This document shows positions 36,841-45,047 of a stretch of 64,000 nt of DNA, in pieces. Numbering within the stretch: position 1 is the stretch's first letter; every line of letters starts with the position of its first letter. Source of the DNA: Candidatus Jettenia sp. (GTDB lineage Bacteria; Planctomycetota; Brocadiia; Brocadiales; Brocadiaceae); the NCBI GenBank assembly GCA_021650895.1, contig CP091278.1, positions 1,331,659 to 1,395,658 on the forward strand, in the 5' to 3' direction. Below the pieces are notes generated by a model that saw only the letters and a list, made by a program, of their open reading frames with translations, had not been told where the DNA came from and searched no databases. The position numbers were made by a program, and so were the translations under genes.

Positions 36841-37042
36841 AATCCCCCTTGATCCCCCTTTAAAAAAGGGGGAAATGTAGGTGTTTCTTTCGTTTTGGAA
36901 AGATGAAAGAGAATTAACAATTCCTGTATTTCCCCTTTGACAGAACTTCCCAAACCCTTCCTTTTCAAAACACTCACATTTCTCCCTCTTTTCTCAATCA
37001 CTCATACGCCTCCCCCTTTTCTAAAAGAGGACTAAGGGGGAT
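36841..37042. repeat. Inverted C-rich/G-rich repeat upstream of comEC
   Basis: AATCCCCCTTGATCCCCCTT at the left pairs with AGGACTAAGGGGGATTA at the right, each also forming its own CCCCCTTT/AAAGGGGG hairpin. The right end continues into sequence shared, inverted, with 2213-2300. Non-coding, in the 700-bp gap between comEC and the Uma2 gene. Confidence 0.7.
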
Positions 37043-37265
37043 TACTTCTCATTTCCTTTGCTCTGGTATTAGGCTTGCCTGCAATGACCGTTAAAAGATA
37101 ACCTTTTCGGAGAGCTCACAGGTCAAGTTTTCACCTTATTTTGAAATAATTACGTTAAAAAGAACTTGGACTACGGAGAAAAGAATACCACCAGGTGAGA
37201 GGATAAAGCAAGAAATTTCCCAAGTATTTCAATGGAAGAATGAACTTCCTGAACATTACATTCTA

Positions 37266-37330
37266 TGCCCTCGGCAACTTTTATCTTTTATCAAAACGTA
37301 GGGAAAGGCTTTAGCCTTGCTTCCCCGCCT
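37266..37330. repeat. REP-like composite repeat, truncated copy
   Basis: GCCCTCGGCAACTTTTATC then ACGTAGGGAAAGGCTTTAGC and CTTGCTTCCCCGCC match the left half of the 24108 and 34073 copies. Confidence 0.7.
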
Positions 37331-37491
37331 TTATCATATTTTATTTCAAAGGCAGAACAGAAATGTTATAATCATCCGAAGATCAATAGCTTCATGAACA
37401 AGACCTCTGAACAATATAAAAGTATTGAAGTGCTCTTTTCACCTTGATCTTAACCTCAATTTTTCATAACAATACCTTACTGGAGATAGCC

Positions 37492-38046
37492 ATGCTCAAA
37501 ACCAGAATAACATACACCTACAACGATTATGCCAACATGGACAACGATAAAAGATATGAATTGATTGAGGGTGAATTGTATATGGTACCGTCACCTGGTT
37601 TTTATCATCAGACTATCTCAATGAACATTTCTCATCCTCTGAAAAAATTTGTTAAAAAAAACGACCTCGGTATCGTTCTCTACGCCCCTTTTGATGTAGT
37701 CCTATCAGAAACTAATGTAGTACAGCCAGATATTATCTTTATTTCCAAAGAAAGAATAGGGTTGATAACAGAAAAAAATTTACGAGGCGCACCTGATATA
37801 GCTATTGAGATCTTATCCAGGAAAACCAGAGAAAGGGATAAGTTAGTAAAAAAAAGACTTTATATGGACCACGGTGTAAAGGAATTCTGGATAGTCGACC
37901 CTGATAAGAAGACAATCGAAATTATGGTATTGAAAGAAACAGGCTTTGATACCGTTGGCATATATTTTATTGATGATGAACTTACTTCACCTCTTTTACA
38001 AGGTTTCAGGCTTAATCTAAAGGAAGTATTTTTATCACAAACGTGA
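37492..38046 (+). CDS. Uma2-family (PD-(D/E)XK nuclease-fold) protein
   Basis: The ATG at 37492 is chosen because GGAGA lies 6-10 bases upstream and the family begins there (MLKTRITYTYNDYANM); the frame is open from 37444. The 184-residue product has the Uma2/DUF820 core: RYELIEGELYMVPSPGFYHQ, VVQPDIIFIS, GAPDIAIEILS and VKEFWIVDPDKKTIEI. The D of QPD and the E in AIEIL are the expected nuclease-fold acidic residues. Uma2 genes are scattered widely in bacteria with many paralogues and poorly known function. Confidence 0.85.
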   Translation: MLKTRITYTYNDYANMDNDKRYELIEGELYMVPSPGFYHQTISMNISHPLKKFVKKNDLGIVLYAPFDVVLSETNVVQPDIIFISKERIGLITEKNLRGAPDIAIEILSRKTRERDKLVKKRLYMDHGVKEFWIVDPDKKTIEIMVLKETGFDTVGIYFIDDELTSPLLQGFRLNLKEVFLSQT

Positions 38047-38064
38047 TGTGTCTAGAAATACCCT

Positions 38065-39204
38065 ATGAAAATTGCCATTAATACAACCTCTGCCGTTGCA
38101 GGTGGTGGCATCACATACATAAAAAACCTTTTAACCTATTTATCAAAAATAGATACAAATCATCAATATCTTATACTGACAACATCTAACGGAAAAGAAA
38201 CTTTCTATTTTCAGCATCCCAATTTTACCTTTATATCTTTTAGAATACCCTCACAAAATTCTCTTTTACGTATTCTGTGGGAACAATGTATTTTACCTTC
38301 CTTTTTAAAAAGAGAAGGAGTAGACATCCTTTTCTCTCCTGGTAATATATGTCCCCTTTTTTCGACTATACCAAATATTGTTATGATACAAAATCTTGCC
38401 CCATTCAATGATAGTATTATTAATGCCGAACGTAAAACCCAAAAATATAGATTAAAATTATTAAAATTATTAACTATAGCATCAATTAAAAAAGCAAAAA
38501 AGGCAATATTTATATCAAAAAAAGCTATGAGAGATATGAAGGAACTAGGACTTTCTCTAAAACATACTTGTTTAATATATCACGGAAAAAATGAGAATTT
38601 ATTTCACAACAATATTGATAAGACAAAAACACGTCAAATACTTAATAAGTACAATTTAAATGCATTTATACTTTATGTATCAAATATACATCGTTATAAA
38701 AACTTTTTTGAGCTAATAAAAGCATTTTCGATGATTTGCAATACAATAGATGATGAAATAAAACTTGTATTAGCAGGAAGGTGCTTTGACCATGTTTATT
38801 ACGATGATATGATGAGGTTTATAAGACAAAAGGGAATTGAAGAAAAGGTATTGTTCCTTGGTGAGATTCCCTATAATGAGCTTCCTTTTCTTTATGCTTC
38901 ATGTTTACTTTTTGTATATCCTTCTACATGCGAGAATTGTCCAAATATTTTAATAGAGGCAATGGCCTGTGGCGCTCCCATACTTGCCTCTAACATAGAA
39001 CCCATGCCGGAGATGTGTGCTGATGCAGCAATTTATTTTGATCCAACGAATCCAGTTGCAATGGCCGATATAATATTGGGAATATTGCAGAATCAAGAGT
39101 TAATTTCTACCTTGAGGGAAAAAGCAATAGAAAGGGCAAAAACCTTTTCATGGGAAAATACTGCGATAAGCACTTTAGAAATTTTTGAAAGTATTGTTAA
39201 ATGA
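38065..39204 (+). CDS. Family 4 glycosyltransferase
   Basis: 379 residues with GT-B fold signatures: N-terminal MKIAINTTSAVAGGGITYIKNL, a nucleotide-binding region near ILYVSNIHRYKNFFELIKAF and KLVLAGR, GIEEKVLFLGEIPYNELPFLYASCLLFVYPSTCENCPNILIEAMACGAPILAS. The PSxxE-type element of GT4 enzymes is present as PSTCENCPNILIEAMACG. It adds a sugar to a surface-glycan intermediate. It is the only plus-strand gene in the glycan locus and converges with the GT2 gene at 39266. Confidence 0.88.
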   Translation: MKIAINTTSAVAGGGITYIKNLLTYLSKIDTNHQYLILTTSNGKETFYFQHPNFTFISFRIPSQNSLLRILWEQCILPSFLKREGVDILFSPGNICPLFSTIPNIVMIQNLAPFNDSIINAERKTQKYRLKLLKLLTIASIKKAKKAIFISKKAMRDMKELGLSLKHTCLIYHGKNENLFHNNIDKTKTRQILNKYNLNAFILYVSNIHRYKNFFELIKAFSMICNTIDDEIKLVLAGRCFDHVYYDDMMRFIRQKGIEEKVLFLGEIPYNELPFLYASCLLFVYPSTCENCPNILIEAMACGAPILASNIEPMPEMCADAAIYFDPTNPVAMADIILGILQNQELISTLREKAIERAKTFSWENTAISTLEIFESIVK

Positions 39205-39265
39205 AATTCTCTACATACACATATCTCTTACTATTCCACAAGTTTTCTCTTAAATAAATCCTTAT

Positions 39266-40057
39266 CTATCGATAGGTACGTTTCTGCCATAGATAACCTC
39301 TCAAAGTTGATAAAGCTTTTCTTCCAAAAATTTTTAGGACAATCTTTCTTGCCAAATATCGTATAAAATTGTCTGCACACATAATAGATTCGCTGATAAC
39401 TGATGAAAGCTTATGGGATCTCCGAATCGTCCAGTCATCAAGGTTAAAAGTTGAACCTCCTTTTCCATCTGCGCGCATGCGGACAAGTATATCATTAAGT
39501 ATAACCCATGAAATGTTAGCCTTAAGACATCTCAACACAAAATCATAGTCAGCACCTATTCGGTAGCAGGTGTTAAAAGATCCTACACACTCATACACAC
39601 GGCGGCGCACAAATGTAGCCGGATGTTGAACAGTCATGCCCTTATGCAGATGGAGTAAACTCGATCTCAAAACCACTTTAGCACCGCTGGCAGAATCTTC
39701 CCAGACTTCTATCGATCCGGAAACTATATCAATATCCGGATTACGTGAGAATACAGAGGTAATCCGTTCAAGAGTGCCTGGTAGCCAGGTATCGTCACTA
39801 TTGAGGATGGCAATAACGTCGCCGGTTGCACGTCTAATACCCTTGTTCATGGCGTCGTATATGCCATTATCTGGTTCTGACTGCCAGCCCGCAATAGCCA
39901 TTGGATATCTTGTAACAATGGTTTTTGTGCCATCCGTGGACTTGCCGTCCTGTATAATAATTTGAAGATCAGGCCAATTTTGGCTAATTATGCTCTTAAG
40001 TGTATCCTCAATAGTCTTTACACTGTTGAAGGTAGGAACAACGACACTTATCTTCAC
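39266..40057 (-). CDS. Family 2 glycosyltransferase
   Basis: 263 residues. GT-A fold with VVPTFNSVKTIEDTLKSIISQ at the N-terminus, IIIQDGKSTDGT, DNGIYDAMNKGIRRATGDVIAILNSDDTWLPG (the DxD-type metal site is NSDD), and ATFVRRRVYECVGSFN. It transfers a sugar from a nucleotide-sugar donor; the linkage is not predictable. It ends the minus-strand glycan operon, 22 bases after the next gene. Confidence 0.9.
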   Translation of the reverse strand: MKISVVVPTFNSVKTIEDTLKSIISQNWPDLQIIIQDGKSTDGTKTIVTRYPMAIAGWQSEPDNGIYDAMNKGIRRATGDVIAILNSDDTWLPGTLERITSVFSRNPDIDIVSGSIEVWEDSASGAKVVLRSSLLHLHKGMTVQHPATFVRRRVYECVGSFNTCYRIGADYDFVLRCLKANISWVILNDILVRMRADGKGGSTFNLDDWTIRRSHKLSSVISESIMCADNFIRYLARKIVLKIFGRKALSTLRGYLWQKRTYR

Positions 40058-40078
40058 ATTGTTTATTATTCTCTTTCG

Positions 40079-41041
40079 CTATAAATAATTAATTGAAGCA
40101 AAGCGTACTATTTTATTTACTCTTCTTTTGAGGTAACGCAACATTCCCCATTTTTCTTTTGCTTGCGCGATATATGGTATTGTAATATGATGCGCTCTCA
40201 TTAAACTGAGTTGTTTGCTCAAACTCTTCAAGTACTGATCATAAAAAAGCAGCCCTTGTTTCCCTATTCTATAGCCATGATATAATTTAACCTTATGCGG
40301 ACTTATTATTCTGAAACGGTGAAAATGATAGAAGACAGGAGTAGCTAATTTCTCCTTTTTTTTCTCAACATAAAGCACATTCCAAGGTGCCAAAGTTTTC
40401 TCAACTTGCTGGACAATATGTACTACACTACCAAATAAATCAGGCCAACTATCCAAATATTTCTGATCACCAAACTTTCCATCTTCTAACCGTGCAAAAC
40501 ACCAATCCAAACATTTATCCTGCCACCATTTCATAACTTCTGCAGATGGCTCAGTTTTTCTAAAAGTTATAAACTGAACACAAAATCGGCCACTTTTATA
40601 AGATTGGTCATATTGAGGATCATAAGCATGTTCTGTAATTAAAATATGCTTTCCGCTCGCATCTAATTCACCAAGCAAAATCCTTGGATCATCAAAAAAG
40701 AAAATATCCGCATCCAGGTAAGTAACGCGTCCCACATGTAAATCTCGCTTAAATACAACCTGAGGAGTAAACGGTGTTAATGTCCAGCAATATTCTCCTA
40801 CTGTTCGTTCGGGCCTTACATCTGCTAACTCTTTTGTCTCAACTTCTCTTAATGGAATTAATGTCACGTTAGGCAGCGATAGGAGTCTCAATTGTTTTTC
40901 AACGAATTCATCTACGCACAATATCCACAAATGGAAAGGTTGAGCGTGAATCATTAGGGAATCATGGAGCGCCATTCCTATAGGTAAGAAATTATTATCA
41001 AAGAGAGTAACAAAATGCTCTATCGATTTACTTGAATTCAT
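40079..41041 (-). CDS. Putative glycosyltransferase (GT-A fold, GT8-like)
   Basis: 320 residues with the metal-binding YLDADIFFFDD (DxD) at about residue 107 and a following acceptor-binding region; NSSKSIEHFVTLFDNNFLPIGMALHDSL at the N-terminus resembles other GT-A transferases that act on cell-surface glycans. I do not recognise a close named family. It overlaps the DegT-type aminotransferase gene by 14 bases, so the two are translationally coupled. Confidence 0.7.
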   Translation of the reverse strand: MNSSKSIEHFVTLFDNNFLPIGMALHDSLMIHAQPFHLWILCVDEFVEKQLRLLSLPNVTLIPLREVETKELADVRPERTVGEYCWTLTPFTPQVVFKRDLHVGRVTYLDADIFFFDDPRILLGELDASGKHILITEHAYDPQYDQSYKSGRFCVQFITFRKTEPSAEVMKWWQDKCLDWCFARLEDGKFGDQKYLDSWPDLFGSVVHIVQQVEKTLAPWNVLYVEKKKEKLATPVFYHFHRFRIISPHKVKLYHGYRIGKQGLLFYDQYLKSLSKQLSLMRAHHITIPYIAQAKEKWGMLRYLKRRVNKIVRFASINYL

Positions 41042-42125
41042 TAATAACCTCTATCACTCTGGAAACATCGTTGTCACTCATCTGAGGATGACACGGAATA
41101 GAGAGACAACGGGTGGTAAAAGATTCAGCGTGAGACAAACCATTAGGATCGTATTGCACATTCCTGCACGGTGATTGATGGTGAATAGGTATTGGATAAT
41201 GAATAAGATTATCTATCCCATGCTCTCTAAGGTAATTACTAAGGTGATCTCTTTTATCACATAGGATTACAAAAAGATGATAAACATGATTTTCATTATT
41301 TATTGGTTTCTTTAATAAGTGAATGGACGGATTTTTTATGCCATCGAAATAGGCCTGTGCAATTTTTTTTCTTCGAGCTACAAAAAGATCAAGCCAATCA
41401 AGGCGAGTAGTTAGAATAGCAGCATGTATCTCATCCAAACGACTATTCATACCTAGTTCTAAATGATGATAACGATGGGTTTGTCCGTAGTTACGTAATA
41501 TTCTGGCCTGACTTGCTATATCTACCAAATTAGTAACTATTGCCCCGCCATCGCCTATTGTACCTAAATTTTTCGTGGGATAAAAACTATAGGTTCCCCA
41601 TACACCAAAAGATCCGGCAACCCTATTCTTCCATGAGGCTAAATGGGATTGAGCACAATCTTCCAATAAATGAATTCCAGCATGCTTACTAAGCGCAGTC
41701 CATGTATCCATATCTCGTACCTGACCATAGAGATGGACAAGCAAGATTGCTTTCGTGTGAGATGATAGACACCGTTCAACACTGAAAGGATCTAATAAGG
41801 CTGTTTCAATATCAATATCAGCAAGAACCGGTATTGCACCAGCACGAATAATCGCTAATACTGTTGCAAATGCAGTTACAGGTGTCGTAATTATCTCATC
41901 TCCAGGGCCAATCTTAAGGGCTCGTAGGCCTATTTCAATGGCATCCATTCCATTACCAACTCCCACAGCATAATTTATTCCACAGCGGGAAGCCCAGGCT
42001 GATTCGAAATTCTTAACCTCATCTCCAAGAATATACCAACCAGACTTAATTACCCTTTCAACGGCAGCAACTTCCTGTTGTATAAGCTCTGCCGGTTCAG
42101 TCTGAAAATCATTCATCAATATCAT
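41028..42125 (-). CDS. DegT/DnrJ/EryC1-family sugar aminotransferase
   Basis: 365 residues. PLP-dependent fold with VGNGMDAIEIGLRAL, GDEIITTPVTAFATVLAIIRAGAIPVLADID, LVHLYGQ, LLEDCAQSH and the PLP lysine in TYSFYPTKNLGTIGDGGAIVTN. Enzymes of this family usually place an amino group on a keto-sugar nucleotide. The partner oxidoreductase/epimerase is the adjacent upstream gene at 42129, four bases away, so the pair may make an amino sugar for the glycan. Confidence 0.9.
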   Translation of the reverse strand: MILMNDFQTEPAELIQQEVAAVERVIKSGWYILGDEVKNFESAWASRCGINYAVGVGNGMDAIEIGLRALKIGPGDEIITTPVTAFATVLAIIRAGAIPVLADIDIETALLDPFSVERCLSSHTKAILLVHLYGQVRDMDTWTALSKHAGIHLLEDCAQSHLASWKNRVAGSFGVWGTYSFYPTKNLGTIGDGGAIVTNLVDIASQARILRNYGQTHRYHHLELGMNSRLDEIHAAILTTRLDWLDLFVARRKKIAQAYFDGIKNPSIHLLKKPINNENHVYHLFVILCDKRDHLSNYLREHGIDNLIHYPIPIHHQSPCRNVQYDPNGLSHAESFTTRCLSIPCHPQMSDNDVSRVIEVINEFK

Positions 42126-42128
42126 ATT

Positions 42129-43124
42129 TTACTCCCAGTAATGGGTCCTATTTTGAATATAATATTCTATAGTTTGTTTTAGCCCATCTCTAAGAGAAAC
42201 ACGGGGTGACCAGCCTAACGATTGATTAATCTTCGTATAGTCACTGTAATAATTCCCAATATCGATTGCCTTGAGCTCAGGCGGAAAGGGTACTATCCTA
42301 TATGTCCCCCCCTGAAAGAGTTCAATGAGCAAAGCAGCCAGATCTTTCAGGCTTATGTATTGGGTACTTCCTAAATTAAATACCTCACCATAGGCTTTAG
42401 GATTAACTGCTGCTATTAAAATGGCATCTACCACATCACTAACATAATTAAAATCACGTAATTGTAGTCCGTCACCAAACACCTTAATCGGTACACCTTC
42501 AATTAAATTCCTCAACCAAATTCCTAGAAATGTTTGCCGGGCATCTTTTACCCGCATACCTGGACCATAAGTATTGGTTAAGCGCAATGCACACGATCGA
42601 ATCTTATAGACGTTATTATAGAGTAAGTGGTACCACTCTCCGGCAAGTTTATTAATGCCATTTACATCAACAGGGCAAATTGGATGCTGCTCATCAACGG
42701 GTAAATATTCTGGTTTGCCATAGAGTTGCCGGGTACTGGCAAAGACAATTCTTACATCAGGATTATGCTTGCGACAGGATTCAAGAATAGATAATTGGGC
42801 TGACGCATTGATATCCAGATCAGTCTGCGGATTAGTCATAGAATCAACATGACTTGTTTGGCCTGCCAAATTAAATAAAAAGTCCTTTCCTTTAATAAGG
42901 TAAGCCATAGCATAAGGATCCCGGACATCGCTAATATTAATAGTAATTCGGTCTTTTATATCATGAACATTAAAAAGATTGCCACCATAAAGGGGTATAA
43001 GACTATCTACCACAGTAACCTTAGCGTGCAGTCGGACTAGTCGTCTAGCGAGTGACGAGCCGATAAATCCAAGCCCACCCGTAATAAGTATATTGGTATT
43101 ATTAAATTCCTGGAGATCCCTCAT
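42129..43124 (-). CDS. NAD-dependent nucleotide-sugar epimerase/dehydratase family protein
   Basis: 331 residues, Rossmann start NILITGGLGFIGSSLARRLV, LAGQTSHVDSM, VFASTRQLYG and RDFNYVSDVVDAI typical of extended short-chain dehydrogenases. The usual catalytic YxxxK reads NGINK here (N155/K159), so the tyrosine is missing. This may be a natural subfamily that uses another residue, or the enzyme may have changed chemistry. The gene overlaps the methyltransferase gene by four bases and precedes the aminotransferase. Confidence 0.85.
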   Translation of the reverse strand: MRDLQEFNNTNILITGGLGFIGSSLARRLVRLHAKVTVVDSLIPLYGGNLFNVHDIKDRITINISDVRDPYAMAYLIKGKDFLFNLAGQTSHVDSMTNPQTDLDINASAQLSILESCRKHNPDVRIVFASTRQLYGKPEYLPVDEQHPICPVDVNGINKLAGEWYHLLYNNVYKIRSCALRLTNTYGPGMRVKDARQTFLGIWLRNLIEGVPIKVFGDGLQLRDFNYVSDVVDAILIAAVNPKAYGEVFNLGSTQYISLKDLAALLIELFQGGTYRIVPFPPELKAIDIGNYYSDYTKINQSLGWSPRVSLRDGLKQTIEYYIQNRTHYWE

Positions 43125-43849
43125 GCTGCTTTTCTCTTCTTTAGCAGGATTATGTTATCCAGATATAAATCTTCATTCTTTGGCAAAATTTTAGAAAGCA
43201 ATTCACCAGCAATATTACATGGAGACATTAAGAATATTGTAATAAGGAGATTTACAAACACATTTTTTGAAGCTGTTATTTTATAAATATAGCAATTAAG
43301 CAGTTGGAAGATTACTCTAATATCGCAAACACTCTTCCTTTGTTCAACGATTTCAAAGCCAAATTTCTCTAAAATATACTTCAATCCAAAAGATGAATAG
43401 CGCGCATAATCATATGGTTTTTCATGCTCATCCCAAACAAAAGGAACTGTCACAAGGAGCATTCCCTTTGGTTTTAAAACCCGATATATTTCGCTTAAGA
43501 AATTATCGGGATTAAAAACATGCTCGAAAACCTCATTGATAATTACACTATCAAATTCATTATCTTGAAATGGGAATTTATTCCCATCATAAAAATAATC
43601 AGCTTTTTTATTTTTTCTATTTTCCTGGGTATCAATTTCAAGACCAATATAGAGAAAAGAATTAAATAATCTCCCGTAAGGCTTTTGTCCGCAACCAATA
43701 TCGAGTATTTTACCGTTTATATCCTTTGCCAAAGCAGAAATATTATCAAATAGTCCTTTTCGGGCAAAGTAAAATGGATTCAAGAAAAGCCCAAAAACAG
43801 AAGGAGTGAATTGCTCCTTATTGATTATTTCTTTTATGATATTAATCAA
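43121..43849 (-). CDS. SAM-dependent class I methyltransferase
   Basis: 242 residues. Motif I is GKILDIGCGQKPYGRLF, followed by the acidic YIGLEID, and post-motifs FDSVIINEVFEHVFNPDNFLSEIYRVLKPKGMLLVTVPFV. The Methyltransf_11/25 layout suggests a small-molecule or sugar methyltransferase. C-terminal residues are hydrophobic. Four-base overlap with the epimerase gene shows a shared operon. Confidence 0.88.
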   Translation of the reverse strand: MINIIKEIINKEQFTPSVFGLFLNPFYFARKGLFDNISALAKDINGKILDIGCGQKPYGRLFNSFLYIGLEIDTQENRKNKKADYFYDGNKFPFQDNEFDSVIINEVFEHVFNPDNFLSEIYRVLKPKGMLLVTVPFVWDEHEKPYDYARYSSFGLKYILEKFGFEIVEQRKSVCDIRVIFQLLNCYIYKITASKNVFVNLLITIFLMSPCNIAGELLSKILPKNEDLYLDNIILLKKRKAA

Positions 43850-43897
43850 TTAATTTTTTGTAAAAAATTTGTTAAAAAGAAACGGTAAATAAACCAA

Positions 43898-44950
43898 CTA
43901 TTCCCAGTATTTTTTTGTTTCTTCTCTTGGGAATATACCGGTACAATCATGACACATAGTCTCGCAATACTGCCCTTCGGATTTTTGTTTTTTTATTAAC
44001 CTTCTATTATACTGGTACTTTTTCCCATTCCATACTTCCCAAAAGTTATCTGTTACTATGTTACCAACTTTGTATTCTCTTTCACCTGAAGGAAAACAAC
44101 AAGTGTACCAGTCACCATTCCAGTCAATGGTAATGTGTTTATAGAGATCGAAACATTTTTTAACATTTCCATAAGGATGAAAAGGCTGATATTTTTCATT
44201 ATTAGGAATATAATCTAATTTTTGAGTAATATCTTTCCCCAATTTTGACATGAACGACATTCTTATAAAATTAACAGTATCTACTCCGATTGACTTCCAA
44301 AATTTTTCATAGGTATTCATCTCGTTTTCATTAAACTTAAAAACAATACATTGCATTTCAATGAATGGCTGCTTTGATTTTAGCCTTTTTTTTAATTCGA
44401 TCAGACTTTCTACACCCTTAATAACCTTTGAGATATCCCCGCCTCGCCTATATTTTCCATAAGTTTCCTGATTTATTCCATCGCAAGAGACTATGAGCTT
44501 CATTAATCTTGATTGTATAAGATTCTTGCCAATCCCTTCTGTATATAACATCATGTTTGTACTGAGTTGCGTCTTGACTCTCTGCTTATAAGAATACTCA
44601 ATACATTTAAACAATTCTTTATTCAGAAAAGGCTCTCCCCAATTATACAAGAGAATCGATTCTAATTCTGGTAGTAATTTATCAAGCCCAATTTTAAAAG
44701 TTTCAAAACTCATACAACCTCTTTGAACATGTTTATAGTATTCTCTCATACCACCGGTATTACATAATAGACAGTTTAAATTACAATTATTTGACATCTC
44801 GAAAATTGCATTTGCAGGTTTATTATAGGCTTTAATAGTCTGCAAACTGCTTGAAAATCTACTTAATATCTTATTAAAAGATCTCAGTATGAGCTTAAAA
44901 CATCTTACTTTGCCAATAATTTTGAGATTCGTTAAAACCATTCTCTGCAT
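43898..44950 (-). CDS. Radical SAM protein with SPASM-type C-terminus
   Basis: 350 residues. The [4Fe-4S] motif CNLNCLLC (CxxxCxxC) is in MSNNCNLNCLLCNTGG, followed by ILLYNWGEPFLNKELFKCIEYS. The C-terminal region holds further cysteines (WYTCCFPSG, ETMCHDCTG), as in SPASM/twitch auxiliary cluster domains. In glycan loci such enzymes modify sugars or peptides, but the substrate is unknown. No clear neighbouring peptide substrate is visible. Confidence 0.85.
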   Translation of the reverse strand: MQRMVLTNLKIIGKVRCFKLILRSFNKILSRFSSSLQTIKAYNKPANAIFEMSNNCNLNCLLCNTGGMREYYKHVQRGCMSFETFKIGLDKLLPELESILLYNWGEPFLNKELFKCIEYSYKQRVKTQLSTNMMLYTEGIGKNLIQSRLMKLIVSCDGINQETYGKYRRGGDISKVIKGVESLIELKKRLKSKQPFIEMQCIVFKFNENEMNTYEKFWKSIGVDTVNFIRMSFMSKLGKDITQKLDYIPNNEKYQPFHPYGNVKKCFDLYKHITIDWNGDWYTCCFPSGEREYKVGNIVTDNFWEVWNGKKYQYNRRLIKKQKSEGQYCETMCHDCTGIFPREETKKYWE

Positions 44951-45047
44951 GGCTTATTTTATAAAATAAAAAATACTCACAGGTATGGACACACTTTTAC
45001 CTAATTGGCAAATCAAACATTGTTATCATTGTATTAAAATTATTCAT

